From: Anaerolineales bacterium UBA6055
Lineage (GTDB): Bacteria; Chloroflexota; Anaerolineae; Aggregatilineales; Phototrophicaceae
DNA length: 64,000 nucleotides
NCBI GenBank assembly: GCA_002428985.1
Contig: DIYL01000005.1
Span: 62,001 to 126,000, forward strand
Direction: 5' to 3'
Below the pieces are notes generated by a model that did no database searches, was not told the origin of the DNA, and worked only from the letters and a program-made list of their open reading frames with translations. Of the stretch, positions 36,529-44,063 are shown piece by piece. The translations under genes were made by a program, and so were the position numbers. Numbering within the stretch: position 1 is the stretch's first letter; every line of letters begins with the position of its first letter.

Positions 36529-37914
36529 ATGCAATTACAGAAGTTTTTCGTTCGTCGTTGGTTTATTGTCCCCTTCACATTCATTTGGCTTTTCATCATC
36601 ACACAGATCAACGTACTCGGCGCCGGTGATACAAGTGAAGCGGGTACAAATCCGTTTATCCCACTCATGTTTGCATTGGGGATTATTTTACTGGCATCAC
36701 GGGCTGGCGGTGCGATTGCGCGTAAGCTGAATCAACCTCGTGTATTAGGACAGCTAATTGTCGGCGTCATTTTAGGTCCGACTGTGCTTGATATGTTGCA
36801 CTGGCAGATTATACAGGGTGTAGATTTACAGGGCACAATTAAAGAATTTGCTGAACTGGGTGTTCTGTTATTAATGTTCAATATTGGGTTGGAAGTACAC
36901 CTGAGTGAATTGGCAAAAGTTGGACGTGTTGCATTATTTGCTGGATTTATGGGTGTGATTGTGCCGATTGTGCTCACGGTTTTAGTTGTTATGCCTGCTG
37001 GGTATGCTTGGCAACCTGCATTATTTGCTGGTGTGACATTAGCCGCGACGTCAGTCAGTATATCGGCGCAGGTATTGTTGGAGTTGGGCTATTTACGTAC
37101 AAAAGAGGGTAATGCTCTGTTGGCAACGGCTTTGATTGATGATGTGCTGGCGATTTTGGCAGTGTCGTTGACATTAGTCATTGCGAGTCCGGTGGCATCG
37201 GGTAATGGTGATATGAGTCAACTGGTTTTGATTATCGCGCAGATGTCAGGTTATATTGCAGGCGCATTCTTGGTTGCTTGGTATGTGCTCCCGCGTGTGA
37301 TGGCATGGATACAAACACGCCCAGAATTATCTCAATCATATGGGATTCCGGTGTTTGCGTTAACTGTGGCACTGTTGTTTGGTTGGTCGGCAGAATATTT
37401 TGGTGGTGTGGCGGCGATTACAGGTGCGTTTATTGCAGGCGTTGGGCTGAGTAAGCTCAATAACCGCAATATGAAGCATGATATTGAGCAGACGATGAGT
37501 CATCTCGCGTATGTGTTCCTTGTACCGATTTTCTTTGTCGATGTCGGCTTAGAGACTGATCTCAGTAATTTCCCGCTGGAGTCTCTGCCGTTGATGTTGA
37601 TTTTGTTGTTGATGGCGGTGGTGAGTAAAGTCGTTGGTGCCGGAATAGGTGCGAGGTTAGGCGGATTCAATACGATAGAGTCGTTGCGCGTTGGCGTCTG
37701 TATGATTTCACGGGGTGAGGTCGGGTTAATCATCATCTCGATTGGGTTGACGAGTAATATCATTGATGCATCAAGTGATTTATACGCCTCTTTATTTATG
37801 GTGATCTTACTGACGACGGTACTCACACCGCCGATGGTACGTTGGATCTTTCAGCAAGGGCGCGATACAGACATTCAATCTGATAATCCGAGTTTAGCAA
37901 CAGGAGGCGCATAA
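36529..37914 (+). CDS. CPA2-type cation:proton antiporter
   Basis: 461 residues from the ATG at 36529; an in-frame TTG at 36475 would add 18 hydrophilic residues. About 12-13 TM helices. The Na+/H+ exchanger fold is indicated by ARKLNQPRVLGQLIVGVILG, FNIGLEVHLSELAKVGR, ATALIDDVLAILAVSLTLV (the ion-binding Asp pair) and FFVDVGLETDLSNFPL. No TrkA-N or TrkA-C domain is fused. It would exchange Na+ or K+ for H+ across the inner membrane. The stop is separated by a single base from the ATG of a PII-like gene, so the two products are made together. Confidence 0.9.
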   Translation: MQLQKFFVRRWFIVPFTFIWLFIITQINVLGAGDTSEAGTNPFIPLMFALGIILLASRAGGAIARKLNQPRVLGQLIVGVILGPTVLDMLHWQIIQGVDLQGTIKEFAELGVLLLMFNIGLEVHLSELAKVGRVALFAGFMGVIVPIVLTVLVVMPAGYAWQPALFAGVTLAATSVSISAQVLLELGYLRTKEGNALLATALIDDVLAILAVSLTLVIASPVASGNGDMSQLVLIIAQMSGYIAGAFLVAWYVLPRVMAWIQTRPELSQSYGIPVFALTVALLFGWSAEYFGGVAAITGAFIAGVGLSKLNNRNMKHDIEQTMSHLAYVFLVPIFFVDVGLETDLSNFPLESLPLMLILLLMAVVSKVVGAGIGARLGGFNTIESLRVGVCMISRGEVGLIIISIGLTSNIIDASSDLYASLFMVILLTTVLTPPMVRWIFQQGRDTDIQSDNPSLATGGA

Positions 37915-37915
37915 G

Positions 37916-38305
37916 ATGAAACTGATTATTCTAATTACATCAGATATAGAAAGTGGCTTAGAGGTTGCGAACCGCTGGCAGGAGGCAGGTGCACCCGGTG
38001 TGACGATTATCAAGAGTGTTGGTTTATATAGCCTGCAGGAAAAAATCAAGCGAGGTAGTATGGAAGTTCCGTTGCATATTGCGAGTTCGATGACGAGTAT
38101 GATGGCGTATATGCTCGGCGAAATGGAGCATACCAATCATGTCTTGTTATCGGTTGTGCCCAAAGAGATGATACCTGATTTGTTAGATCAAGCGCGTGAT
38201 GTGATGGGGGATTTGCTCAAGCCGGGGAATGGTGTTGCCTTTGTTGTGCCACTGGATGAAGCGATTGGGGTGCGCCTACATACTAATGATGATAGTCAAA
38301 CGTAA
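37916..38305 (+). CDS. PII-like signalling protein next to the antiporter
   Basis: 129 residues, start 2 nt after the antiporter stop. The pattern of a PII-like trimeric fold is visible: KLIILITSDIESGLEVANRW, AGAPGVTIIKSVGLYSL, then a variable middle where the T-loop would lie, then HVLLSVVPKEMIPDLLDQAR and GDLLKPGNGVAFVVPLDEAIG. There is no uridylylation Tyr motif of GlnB. PII-like proteins bind nucleotides and dock to membrane transporters, as SbtB does. The genetic coupling makes control of the antiporter the leading hypothesis; it has not been shown. Confidence 0.72.
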   Translation: MKLIILITSDIESGLEVANRWQEAGAPGVTIIKSVGLYSLQEKIKRGSMEVPLHIASSMTSMMAYMLGEMEHTNHVLLSVVPKEMIPDLLDQARDVMGDLLKPGNGVAFVVPLDEAIGVRLHTNDDSQT

Positions 38306-38333
38306 AAATTCTATAACAGTCCCAATTTTGGGC

Positions 38334-38361
38334 TTGAATCCCGTACAAAATTTGATATGCT
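38334..38361 (+). promoter_or_regulatory. Possible promoter of the tRNA-Gln gene
   Basis: TTGAAT (38334-38339), 16-nt spacer, TATGCT (38356-38361); TATATA follows at once (38361-38366) as an alternative -10. The start point would fall within a few nucleotides of the mature tRNA 5' end at 38375. Confidence 0.45.
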
Positions 38362-38374
38362 ATATAAGCTTTGT

Positions 38375-38447
38375 TGGGAATTAGCTCAATCGGCAGAGCA
38401 GGTGCCTTTGGAGCACAAGGTTGGAGGTTCAAATCCTCCATTCCCAG
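38375..38447 (+). tRNA. tRNA-Gln (anticodon TTG)
   Basis: 73 nt. Acceptor TGGGAAT/ATTCCCA fully paired, D-arm GCTC-AATCGGCA-GAGC, anticodon stem GGTGC/GCACA (G27-A43 not paired), loop CTTTGGA with anticodon TTG (38408-38410), variable loop AGGTT, T-arm GGAGG-TTCAAAT-CCTCC, discriminator G73. The U1-A72 pair and G73 match known Gln identity elements. CCA is not encoded. A strong terminator follows. Confidence 0.93.
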
Positions 38448-38452
38448 TTATC

Positions 38453-38487
38453 AAAAAGAGTCTGTGAAATCCACAGGCTCTTTTTTG
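38453..38487 (+). terminator. Rho-independent terminator after tRNA-Gln
   Basis: AAAAAGAGTCTGTG pairs with CACAGGCTCTTTTTT across a short loop (AAATC), with one G-T pair and a full T-run. It lies 6 nt after the tRNA and about 33 nt before the SDR start. Confidence 0.9.
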
Positions 38488-38519
38488 TTTTCATAATATT
38501 TGATGATTTGGGAGACATT

Positions 38520-39263
38520 ATGTTAGCAAGATTCGACGACAAAATTGTATTGGTTACTGGTGCGGCGGGTGGCATCGGGTTGGAGACTGTCAAACGTATT
38601 CAGAGCGAAGGTGGAACAGTATATGCAGGGGTATTGTCATCTCAAATGGATGATGGTCTTGAAGGCGCGACACCAATTGCAATCGATGTGACACAACCCG
38701 AACAATGGGCACAGGCAATCCAGCAGATTATCCAGACCTACGGACGTATTGATGTATTGGTGAATAATGCAGGTATCCGTGAAAGTAATTTAGCTGAAGA
38801 TACCCCTTCTGAACAATGGCATCGGTTACTCGATACCAACTTAATGAGTGCATTTAATGGATGCGCGGCTGTGATTCCACATATGCGTGAGAATGGTGGT
38901 GGTGCGATCGTCAACCTAAGCTCGATTACAGGTATTCGTGGGACACGGACAATGGTTGCGTACAGTGCGTCGAAAGGAGGGATTGTTTCGATGACTTCAT
39001 CGCTTGCACTGGATCATGCGGGTGATAATATCCGTGTGAATTGTGTTTGTCCCGGCGCGATTTTGACGCCGATGGTTGAGTCGATGTTGGACGAATCCGA
39101 CGACCGTGATGGCGCAGTCGAACGCTTAAAAGCCAACCATCCATTGTTGCGTATCGGACGACCTGAAGAGGTTGCCAGTGTGATTGCGTTTCTAGCGAGT
39201 GATGATGCATCCTACATGACAGGTTTAGCGATTCCAGTTGATGGTGGGCGCAGTATTCGCTAA
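38520..39263 (+). CDS. SDR family oxidoreductase (3-oxoacyl-reductase-like)
   Basis: 247 residues from the ATG at 38520, chosen because GGGAG lies 5 nt upstream; a longer in-frame reading from 38421 would overlap the tRNA and its terminator and is rejected. Classical SDR motifs: TGAAGGIG cofactor loop, NNAG, catalytic Ser in NLSSITG, and YSASKGG (Tyr and Lys). The C-terminal GRPEEVASVIAFLASDDASY and GLAIPVDGG fit the FabG-like group. It uses NAD(P)H; the substrate is not predictable. Confidence 0.92.
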   Translation: MLARFDDKIVLVTGAAGGIGLETVKRIQSEGGTVYAGVLSSQMDDGLEGATPIAIDVTQPEQWAQAIQQIIQTYGRIDVLVNNAGIRESNLAEDTPSEQWHRLLDTNLMSAFNGCAAVIPHMRENGGGAIVNLSSITGIRGTRTMVAYSASKGGIVSMTSSLALDHAGDNIRVNCVCPGAILTPMVESMLDESDDRDGAVERLKANHPLLRIGRPEEVASVIAFLASDDASYMTGLAIPVDGGRSIR

Positions 39264-39335
39264 TGTGTAACATGGCTTGATACAAATCTACACGTTATAC
39301 TCGGCTAGATGAATTAGACTATATGGGGACATATT

Positions 39336-40031
39336 ATGCGCTGGATGATAACAGGAAGTAATCGCGGGATTGGCTTGGAATATGTGCGTCAGTTATTGGT
39401 GCGGGGTGAAACTGTTGTTGCCGCATGTCGCACTCCTGACAAGGCAAGTGAGTTGCAAGCTCTCAAACAACAATACGACGATACGTTATTGATTATTGGG
39501 TTGGATGTAACAGATTCGGATTCAATTACTAAAGCGTACGAGACAGTATCTGAGCAACTTGAGGGGTTAGATGTACTTGTTAATAATGCTGCGATCAATA
39601 GCGGGGAAGATGCTTTACTGACTGTAACCAAAGAAGACATGATGCGGACATTTGAAGTGAATACAGTCGGTGTTTTGTCGGTGACACAGACATTTCTTGC
39701 ATTACTCCAAAAAGGGGATAATCCGCGCCTTGTAAATATTAGCTCCGGTGCTGGATCGATTGGTGATGGTGCACCGCCGATGTATATCAGTTATAGTATC
39801 AGTAAAACCGCGCTTAACATGCTCAATATGATGATTCATCAGGCGACACATGAGGATGGGATTATCAGTATTGTGCTAAATCCAGGCTGGGTGATTACGG
39901 ATATGGGTGGCGAAAATGCCGATTTGCAACCGGAAGCATCGGTAAAAATGCAACTTGATGTAATCGATAAACTGACATCCGATGACAGCGGGCACTTCAA
40001 AGATTATACGGGCGATGAAATTGTTTGGTAG
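39336..40031 (+). CDS. SDR family oxidoreductase (C-factor-like)
   Basis: 231 residues. TGSNRGIG cofactor motif, NNAAIN, catalytic Ser in NISSGAGSI and Tyr/Lys in YSISKTALN. The short length, GLEYVRQLLVRGETVVAACR and NPGWVITDMGGENA resemble the C-factor/carbonyl reductase group of SDRs. It starts 72 nt after the preceding SDR on the same strand but is not closely related to it. Substrate unknown. A hairpin follows about 65 nt after the stop. Confidence 0.9.
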   Translation: MRWMITGSNRGIGLEYVRQLLVRGETVVAACRTPDKASELQALKQQYDDTLLIIGLDVTDSDSITKAYETVSEQLEGLDVLVNNAAINSGEDALLTVTKEDMMRTFEVNTVGVLSVTQTFLALLQKGDNPRLVNISSGAGSIGDGAPPMYISYSISKTALNMLNMMIHQATHEDGIISIVLNPGWVITDMGGENADLQPEASVKMQLDVIDKLTSDDSGHFKDYTGDEIVW

Positions 40032-40095
40032 CTAACTCGTTTGTACAAAAGCTGTTCTAACTTGATAGCACAACAAACTCAATTCTTATCTGACG

Positions 40096-40121
40096 ATTCC
40101 ACTATGATCATATAGTGGAAT
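40096..40121 (+). terminator. Hairpin between the C-factor-like SDR and the 803-residue gene
   Basis: ATTCCACTAT (40096-40105) pairs with ATAGTGGAAT (40112-40121), 6-nt loop GATCAT, then TTGTG. Perfect 10-bp stem but a short T-tail, so moderate termination is expected. Confidence 0.55.
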
Positions 40122-40149
40122 TTGTGTATATGGGTTTGGTTGCTATAAT
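40122..40149 (+). promoter_or_regulatory. Extended -10 promoter of the 803-residue gene
   Basis: TTGTGT (40122-40127), 16-nt spacer ending in TGC, then TATAAT (40144-40149). The TGn extension and perfect -10 make up for a weak -35. The start point would be near 40156, 30 nt before the ATG at 40186, which lacks a clear Shine-Dalgarno. Confidence 0.6.
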
Positions 40150-40185
40150 GGCAACATACTGTTATTAAACTGAAAATAAACTTTA

Positions 40186-42597
40186 ATGGAACAGTCAAAA
40201 GAATCCCGCTATGACGAAGCGACAGTAGCCACTGCTAGTAGCTTGAAACACACTGCTGAAAAATTGGTTGAACAAAATATCTCGCAACTTTCTTTGCATG
40301 AAGTTGATGAAGCCGTTGAAATTGTCTCAAAGATGGTGCCTGCTGGTAATGTACCCGGTGTGGTTCTGAATGGGCTAGCGCGTATGATGCAACGTCGCCC
40401 GAAACAACAAGATGTGCGTCGTGATGTACATGCGATGTTGCGCGGTGTAGAAAGCCTACTCGATAAAGCGACATTTGGTGCGTTTTTTGCTGGTCCCGCT
40501 GCTGTGATATGGGGATATCAGAATTTACTTAAATTAGCGGGTAAAACACCAGATGATGCCTTCCCCGATGGGACATGGCAGTTTTATGTGGATTATGCTC
40601 TTCGTGAAGACACTGCACGACATACCAATGAGACTCATGGCTTTGAGACGATCCTAAGTCGTGAAGACATCAACTTACACCGTGTTGACCGGACGAGTGC
40701 ATGGATTATGTCGGCAATTACAACACTGCATCATTACAATGATATACTTGAAAATGAATGGCGTGAACGCATTCAAATCAAGGTTTTAAATGATCTGACA
40801 GGGAATCAATTTCCTCGTCTGTATCGTGAATGGGAAATACAACGCCCTTATGGACGACTGAGTGCCGAGTTGTCTCCGACTTATGCTGAATATCGTCGTG
40901 CTGTCTTTGATGATTTTATCAATGAGGCGATTACGACGACGGAGATTCATAAGGCAATAAAAACTGAATGGCGCGCAGAAGTTGATCGGCTTGAAGGTGA
41001 ACAACTAGACGCATTTAAGCGCCAGATGACAATCCATTCATATTTAGAGGCGACCACGTATAATGAAGTTCACCATACCATCAATCTTGAAGAGATGACG
41101 ATTGGGGTTATTTATAATGATGGGTATTACCTGATCCCTGCATATGATCCTGATACGGGTGGCATACCGGATATATCGGATATTCGTGCTCAGGTTGCGG
41201 CGATCCTTAGGGGTGTATTGAAAGCCGATGCTGCGTATTTAAAGCCATTAACCACAACCAAACGATCTGCGTTACCTAACTTAATTAAACAATTTCCGTC
41301 GCAAACACAGCACTCATTATCTCTGCTGACTAGTGCTCCGATTTTGTTGAATATCGATGGCTTTGGGTTTCATTACCCTCTAGCACAATTGCGTGAGACA
41401 GAGCGTGGCATCGGGAGTCATGCGCTGACGATTATTGATACAGGGGCGACATTCCTCTTTGACCAATCGCATATTTATTTTGATGGTGCATGGGGGGCGG
41501 CGTTAGCAGAAATTCTCACGCAGGAGGCGATCCATTGGGGGCGTAAGCTTGGCACAGAAACGCAACCCCCGCTTAAGTCGTATGCTGGTGGTATTCGCGC
41601 TTTGCGATTTCGTTGGCAAGATGACGATAAAACTCGGATTGCAAAGGCACCCAAAACGCCGGGGTCGAGCTATGCTGAAAGTCGAGAAGTCAATCTGCGT
41701 ATGCTGATGAATATGCGGAAAGCATTGCGCCAACGTAGCGACCATTTAACATTGACTGTCAATGATATTCTAGTGCTCTATCGGGCGATTCATACTGCTA
41801 CATACGAACCATCCCCTGAATTAGTTGAAGAATTACGGAGTGGGCTAGTTGATTCGTCTAATAAAGATGTGTATCAAAAAGTGTTAAATGTGATACAAGA
41901 ACAGCTCTATCCGTCCATCTTAATCCCGATGGATGCGAGCCGAGTGAAACCCGCTGAACGTATCTTCCCATTAAGCTTTGATGTGCCACTACGTGAGATG
42001 AATTTGCTTGAACTACATCAGCAGGCATTAGAGAAGTTAGAGATCTTTGAACTAGAAACTGATGAAAGCGAGGCTGCATTTCAGGAATTCCACGAAGTGC
42101 AATTGGCCTATCTGTCATCACTAGCAGGTTACCGTATGGTGTTGAATCATGCAAAAAATATTGTACTGAGTGGTGATGGTGCAGGTGGCGGGACAATCCG
42201 CTTATTGGCGCATTTACCAGCTGCAATGCAATCATTACTGGATGAAATTCCCCAACATTTAGATGTACTCAATGACATTATCAAAGGTCGGGAAGTCTTC
42301 TCCAATATTGGGGCGGTTGTCCAGTCGAGTACATTGTCGCGGTTTATTGCCGCCAAAGATGATAACGAGAAAAAGACACTCGCATGGGGCATGATAACGG
42401 ATGCGAACGGTGTTATGCATATTACCCTGCGTGATTTTCGTCCGCATGTCGCTTTGCTTGATACAATTGGGGAGCAAACCTTAGCACAAAAGATTGCACA
42501 AGATTATCTGGATTCATATGCACATGGATTAAATGCCTATATTTTTGAGCTAATGCGGATTGCAATGGCAACCCCAGAGACTAATCTGGAGATTTAA
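40186..42597 (+). CDS. Large conserved-looking protein of unknown function (803 aa)
   Basis: Soluble, acidic protein without signal peptide or membrane segment. Residues 1-140 are mostly helical. A notable block around residues 125-150 reads DGTWQFYVDYALREDTARHT followed by NETHGF, with an E, two His and Asp/Glu spaced as in some helical metal sites; this is an observation, not a known motif to me. The centre (about 300-560) looks like mixed alpha/beta with a long low-similarity insert, and the last 150 residues include AGYRMVLNHAKNIVLSGDGA and GTIRLLAHLPAAMQSLL. I do not recognise the family. Composition is like its neighbours, so it seems native. Its stop overlaps the convergent gene by 4 nt. 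Confidence 0.72.
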   Translation: MEQSKESRYDEATVATASSLKHTAEKLVEQNISQLSLHEVDEAVEIVSKMVPAGNVPGVVLNGLARMMQRRPKQQDVRRDVHAMLRGVESLLDKATFGAFFAGPAAVIWGYQNLLKLAGKTPDDAFPDGTWQFYVDYALREDTARHTNETHGFETILSREDINLHRVDRTSAWIMSAITTLHHYNDILENEWRERIQIKVLNDLTGNQFPRLYREWEIQRPYGRLSAELSPTYAEYRRAVFDDFINEAITTTEIHKAIKTEWRAEVDRLEGEQLDAFKRQMTIHSYLEATTYNEVHHTINLEEMTIGVIYNDGYYLIPAYDPDTGGIPDISDIRAQVAAILRGVLKADAAYLKPLTTTKRSALPNLIKQFPSQTQHSLSLLTSAPILLNIDGFGFHYPLAQLRETERGIGSHALTIIDTGATFLFDQSHIYFDGAWGAALAEILTQEAIHWGRKLGTETQPPLKSYAGGIRALRFRWQDDDKTRIAKAPKTPGSSYAESREVNLRMLMNMRKALRQRSDHLTLTVNDILVLYRAIHTATYEPSPELVEELRSGLVDSSNKDVYQKVLNVIQEQLYPSILIPMDASRVKPAERIFPLSFDVPLREMNLLELHQQALEKLEIFELETDESEAAFQEFHEVQLAYLSSLAGYRMVLNHAKNIVLSGDGAGGGTIRLLAHLPAAMQSLLDEIPQHLDVLNDIIKGREVFSNIGAVVQSSTLSRFIAAKDDNEKKTLAWGMITDANGVMHITLRDFRPHVALLDTIGEQTLAQKIAQDYLDSYAHGLNAYIFELMRIAMATPETNLEI

Positions 42598-43061
42598 GTG
42601 CTGGATTCTACATAATCACGACGGACATGTTCTAAGAGATCGACAAGGATTTTTTGGTCAAATGGCTTAGCGTTATATTGATACCATAATGCGCCGAAGA
42701 CCATGCCCATTGAATAATCATAGCGCGGTCCTGCGGGTTCATCGCCTGCAATAACCATATCACCACCGGGAAAACTGAGTCCCTGATTTGATAGATTAAT
42801 TGATACCCCTGCTAAATAATATGCCCATGATGGGAGGGCTGTGTTATTTACTGTGCGTTTGACCCGTGCTGTTTTTACTCGAAAGATGGTTGTGTCATCT
42901 AAATCTGGTACAGTGACAGAGAATTGTCCGCTATCATATATGCTTGCCCCAACCCACATATCGCGCTCTGGTGCCGACATAACCCAATTAGCCCGTTGTG
43001 ACGGATAGGTCAACTGAAACGTTGCCAGTAAACGCAATGGGGGATTGGGTGGTGATGTCAT
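42594..43061 (-). CDS. Uncharacterised protein with faint resemblance to a GHMP kinase N-terminal domain
   Basis: 155 residues, ATG with AGGA 9 nt upstream. By eye, SAPERDMWVGASIYDSGQF, then PSWAYYLAGVSINLSNQGL, then FPGGDMVIAGDEPAGPRYDY follow the order of the galactokinase N-terminal region (W-x-x-Y-x-x-G-V, G-x-D-x-x-I-x-G-x-x-P-x-G). The phosphate-binding GLSSSA motif is absent, being replaced by GPRYDYSMG, and the C-terminal domain is missing. If the resemblance is real, this is a non-catalytic relative; chance similarity is not excluded. It is convergent to, and overlaps, the 803-residue gene. Confidence 0.6.
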   Translation of the reverse strand: MTSPPNPPLRLLATFQLTYPSQRANWVMSAPERDMWVGASIYDSGQFSVTVPDLDDTTIFRVKTARVKRTVNNTALPSWAYYLAGVSINLSNQGLSFPGGDMVIAGDEPAGPRYDYSMGMVFGALWYQYNAKPFDQKILVDLLEHVRRDYVESST

Positions 43062-43149
43062 GATTTATATCCTGAGGTTAAACACTGTACATCATCAGTG
43101 TATCACAAGGTGATTGAGACACAACTCATCAATTTTTCATGTGAATTTT

Positions 43150-43166
43150 GTTGACAGTGTCTACTA
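43150..43166 (+). promoter_or_regulatory. Operator-like repeat, copy 1 (TetR-site candidate)
   Basis: GTTGACAGTGTCTACTA. It holds the inverted repeat GACA-G-TGTC and a -35-like TTGACA. An identical 17-mer occurs 33 bp downstream. It lies 66 nt before the SDR start of a unit that also encodes a TetR regulator. Confidence 0.65.
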
Positions 43167-43182
43167 TGTGATGTAGTCTTTA

Positions 43183-43199
43183 GTTGACAGTGTCTACTA
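43183..43199 (+). promoter_or_regulatory. Operator-like repeat, copy 2 (TetR-site candidate)
   Basis: Exact second copy of the 17-mer GTTGACAGTGTCTACTA, centred three helical turns from copy 1, so that two repressor dimers could sit on the same DNA face. Its TTGACA (43184-43189) is a good -35, with a weak -10 (TAAGTC, 43207-43212) at 17 nt. A repressor bound here would block the polymerase. Confidence 0.65.
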
Positions 43200-43231
43200 A
43201 ATATCCTAAGTCAACCAAATTGAGGGACATC

Positions 43232-44041
43232 ATGGCAATTCAAAAAAACAAATTTCTAAAAAAGTACGGACAATGGGCAGTGGTTACAGGTGCATCTGAT
43301 GGTATCGGACGAGAAATGGCACGATTACTTGCAGAGCAGGGTATGAACTTGGTGCTGGTTGCTCGTCGTGAGCCTGTATTGCAACAGCTTGCTGGTAATT
43401 TTTCATCAACGTATGACATTGACACGCGGGTAATCGCTGCTGATTTATCTGTTCACGACGATGTTGTACGAACGCTAGATGCAACAGCAGATTTAAACAT
43501 TGGCTTATTTATTGCATCGGCAGGCTTTGGCACATCCGGTCACTTCTTAGAGGGCACGCCGGATATTGAGCTGAATATGCTGGATGTAAATTGTCGGGCA
43601 GTGTTAACCATGACGCAGGACTTTAGCCGACGATTTGCCCAACAAAAGCGTGGTGGGATCATTTTACTCAGCTCGATTGTTGCGTTTCAGGGCGTACCAC
43701 TTTCTGTCAATTATGCTGCGACTAAGGCTTATATTCAGTCGTTGGGCGAGGGGTTACATGCGGAGCTTGCACCATTAGGTGTGGATGTAATGGTATCTGC
43801 ACCGGGGCCGATTGATAGCGGATTTGCGCAACGTGCGGATATGCAAATGGGGATGTCGCTCAAGCCGGAAACAGTTGCGCGTGAGACGCTGGAGGCTTTG
43901 GGGCGTAAATCATTTGTGCGTCCGGGATTCTTATCGAAATTCCTGATCGGGTCACTCAGCTATCTACCTCGTCGTATGCGAATCCAAGTTATGGGGCAAA
44001 TCATGAAGGGCATGACGCAACATCAAGCGTCAGCTGCTTAA
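43232..44041 (+). CDS. SDR family oxidoreductase (DltE-like group)
   Basis: 269 residues from the ATG at 43232 (GAGGG 5 nt upstream); an in-frame start at 43184 would lie inside the operator and is rejected. Motifs: VVTGASDGIGREMARLLAEQ, NIGLFIASAGFGTSG in place of the classical NNAG, catalytic Ser in LLSSIVAFQG, and NYAATKAYIQSLGEGL (Tyr and Lys). A C-terminal hydrophobic stretch (FLIGSLSYLPRRMRIQVMGQ) suggests membrane or lipid contact. It is first in a three-gene unit with the ferredoxin-SCP2 gene (22 nt downstream) and the TetR gene. Confidence 0.9.
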   Translation: MAIQKNKFLKKYGQWAVVTGASDGIGREMARLLAEQGMNLVLVARREPVLQQLAGNFSSTYDIDTRVIAADLSVHDDVVRTLDATADLNIGLFIASAGFGTSGHFLEGTPDIELNMLDVNCRAVLTMTQDFSRRFAQQKRGGIILLSSIVAFQGVPLSVNYAATKAYIQSLGEGLHAELAPLGVDVMVSAPGPIDSGFAQRADMQMGMSLKPETVARETLEALGRKSFVRPGFLSKFLIGSLSYLPRRMRIQVMGQIMKGMTQHQASAA

Positions 44042-44063
44042 GTGACGGGTTAAGGAGTCCATC

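Noticed and set aside
38321..38332. CCCAA-TT-TTGGG as terminator of the PII-like gene
   Set aside because: Two-base loop is too tight and no T-run follows; it more likely overlaps the tRNA promoter region by chance.
38421..38519. N-terminal extension of the first SDR reading frame back to 38421
   Set aside because: It would run through the 3' half of tRNA-Gln and its terminator; the ATG at 38520 has a good GGGAG site and begins the normal SDR fold.
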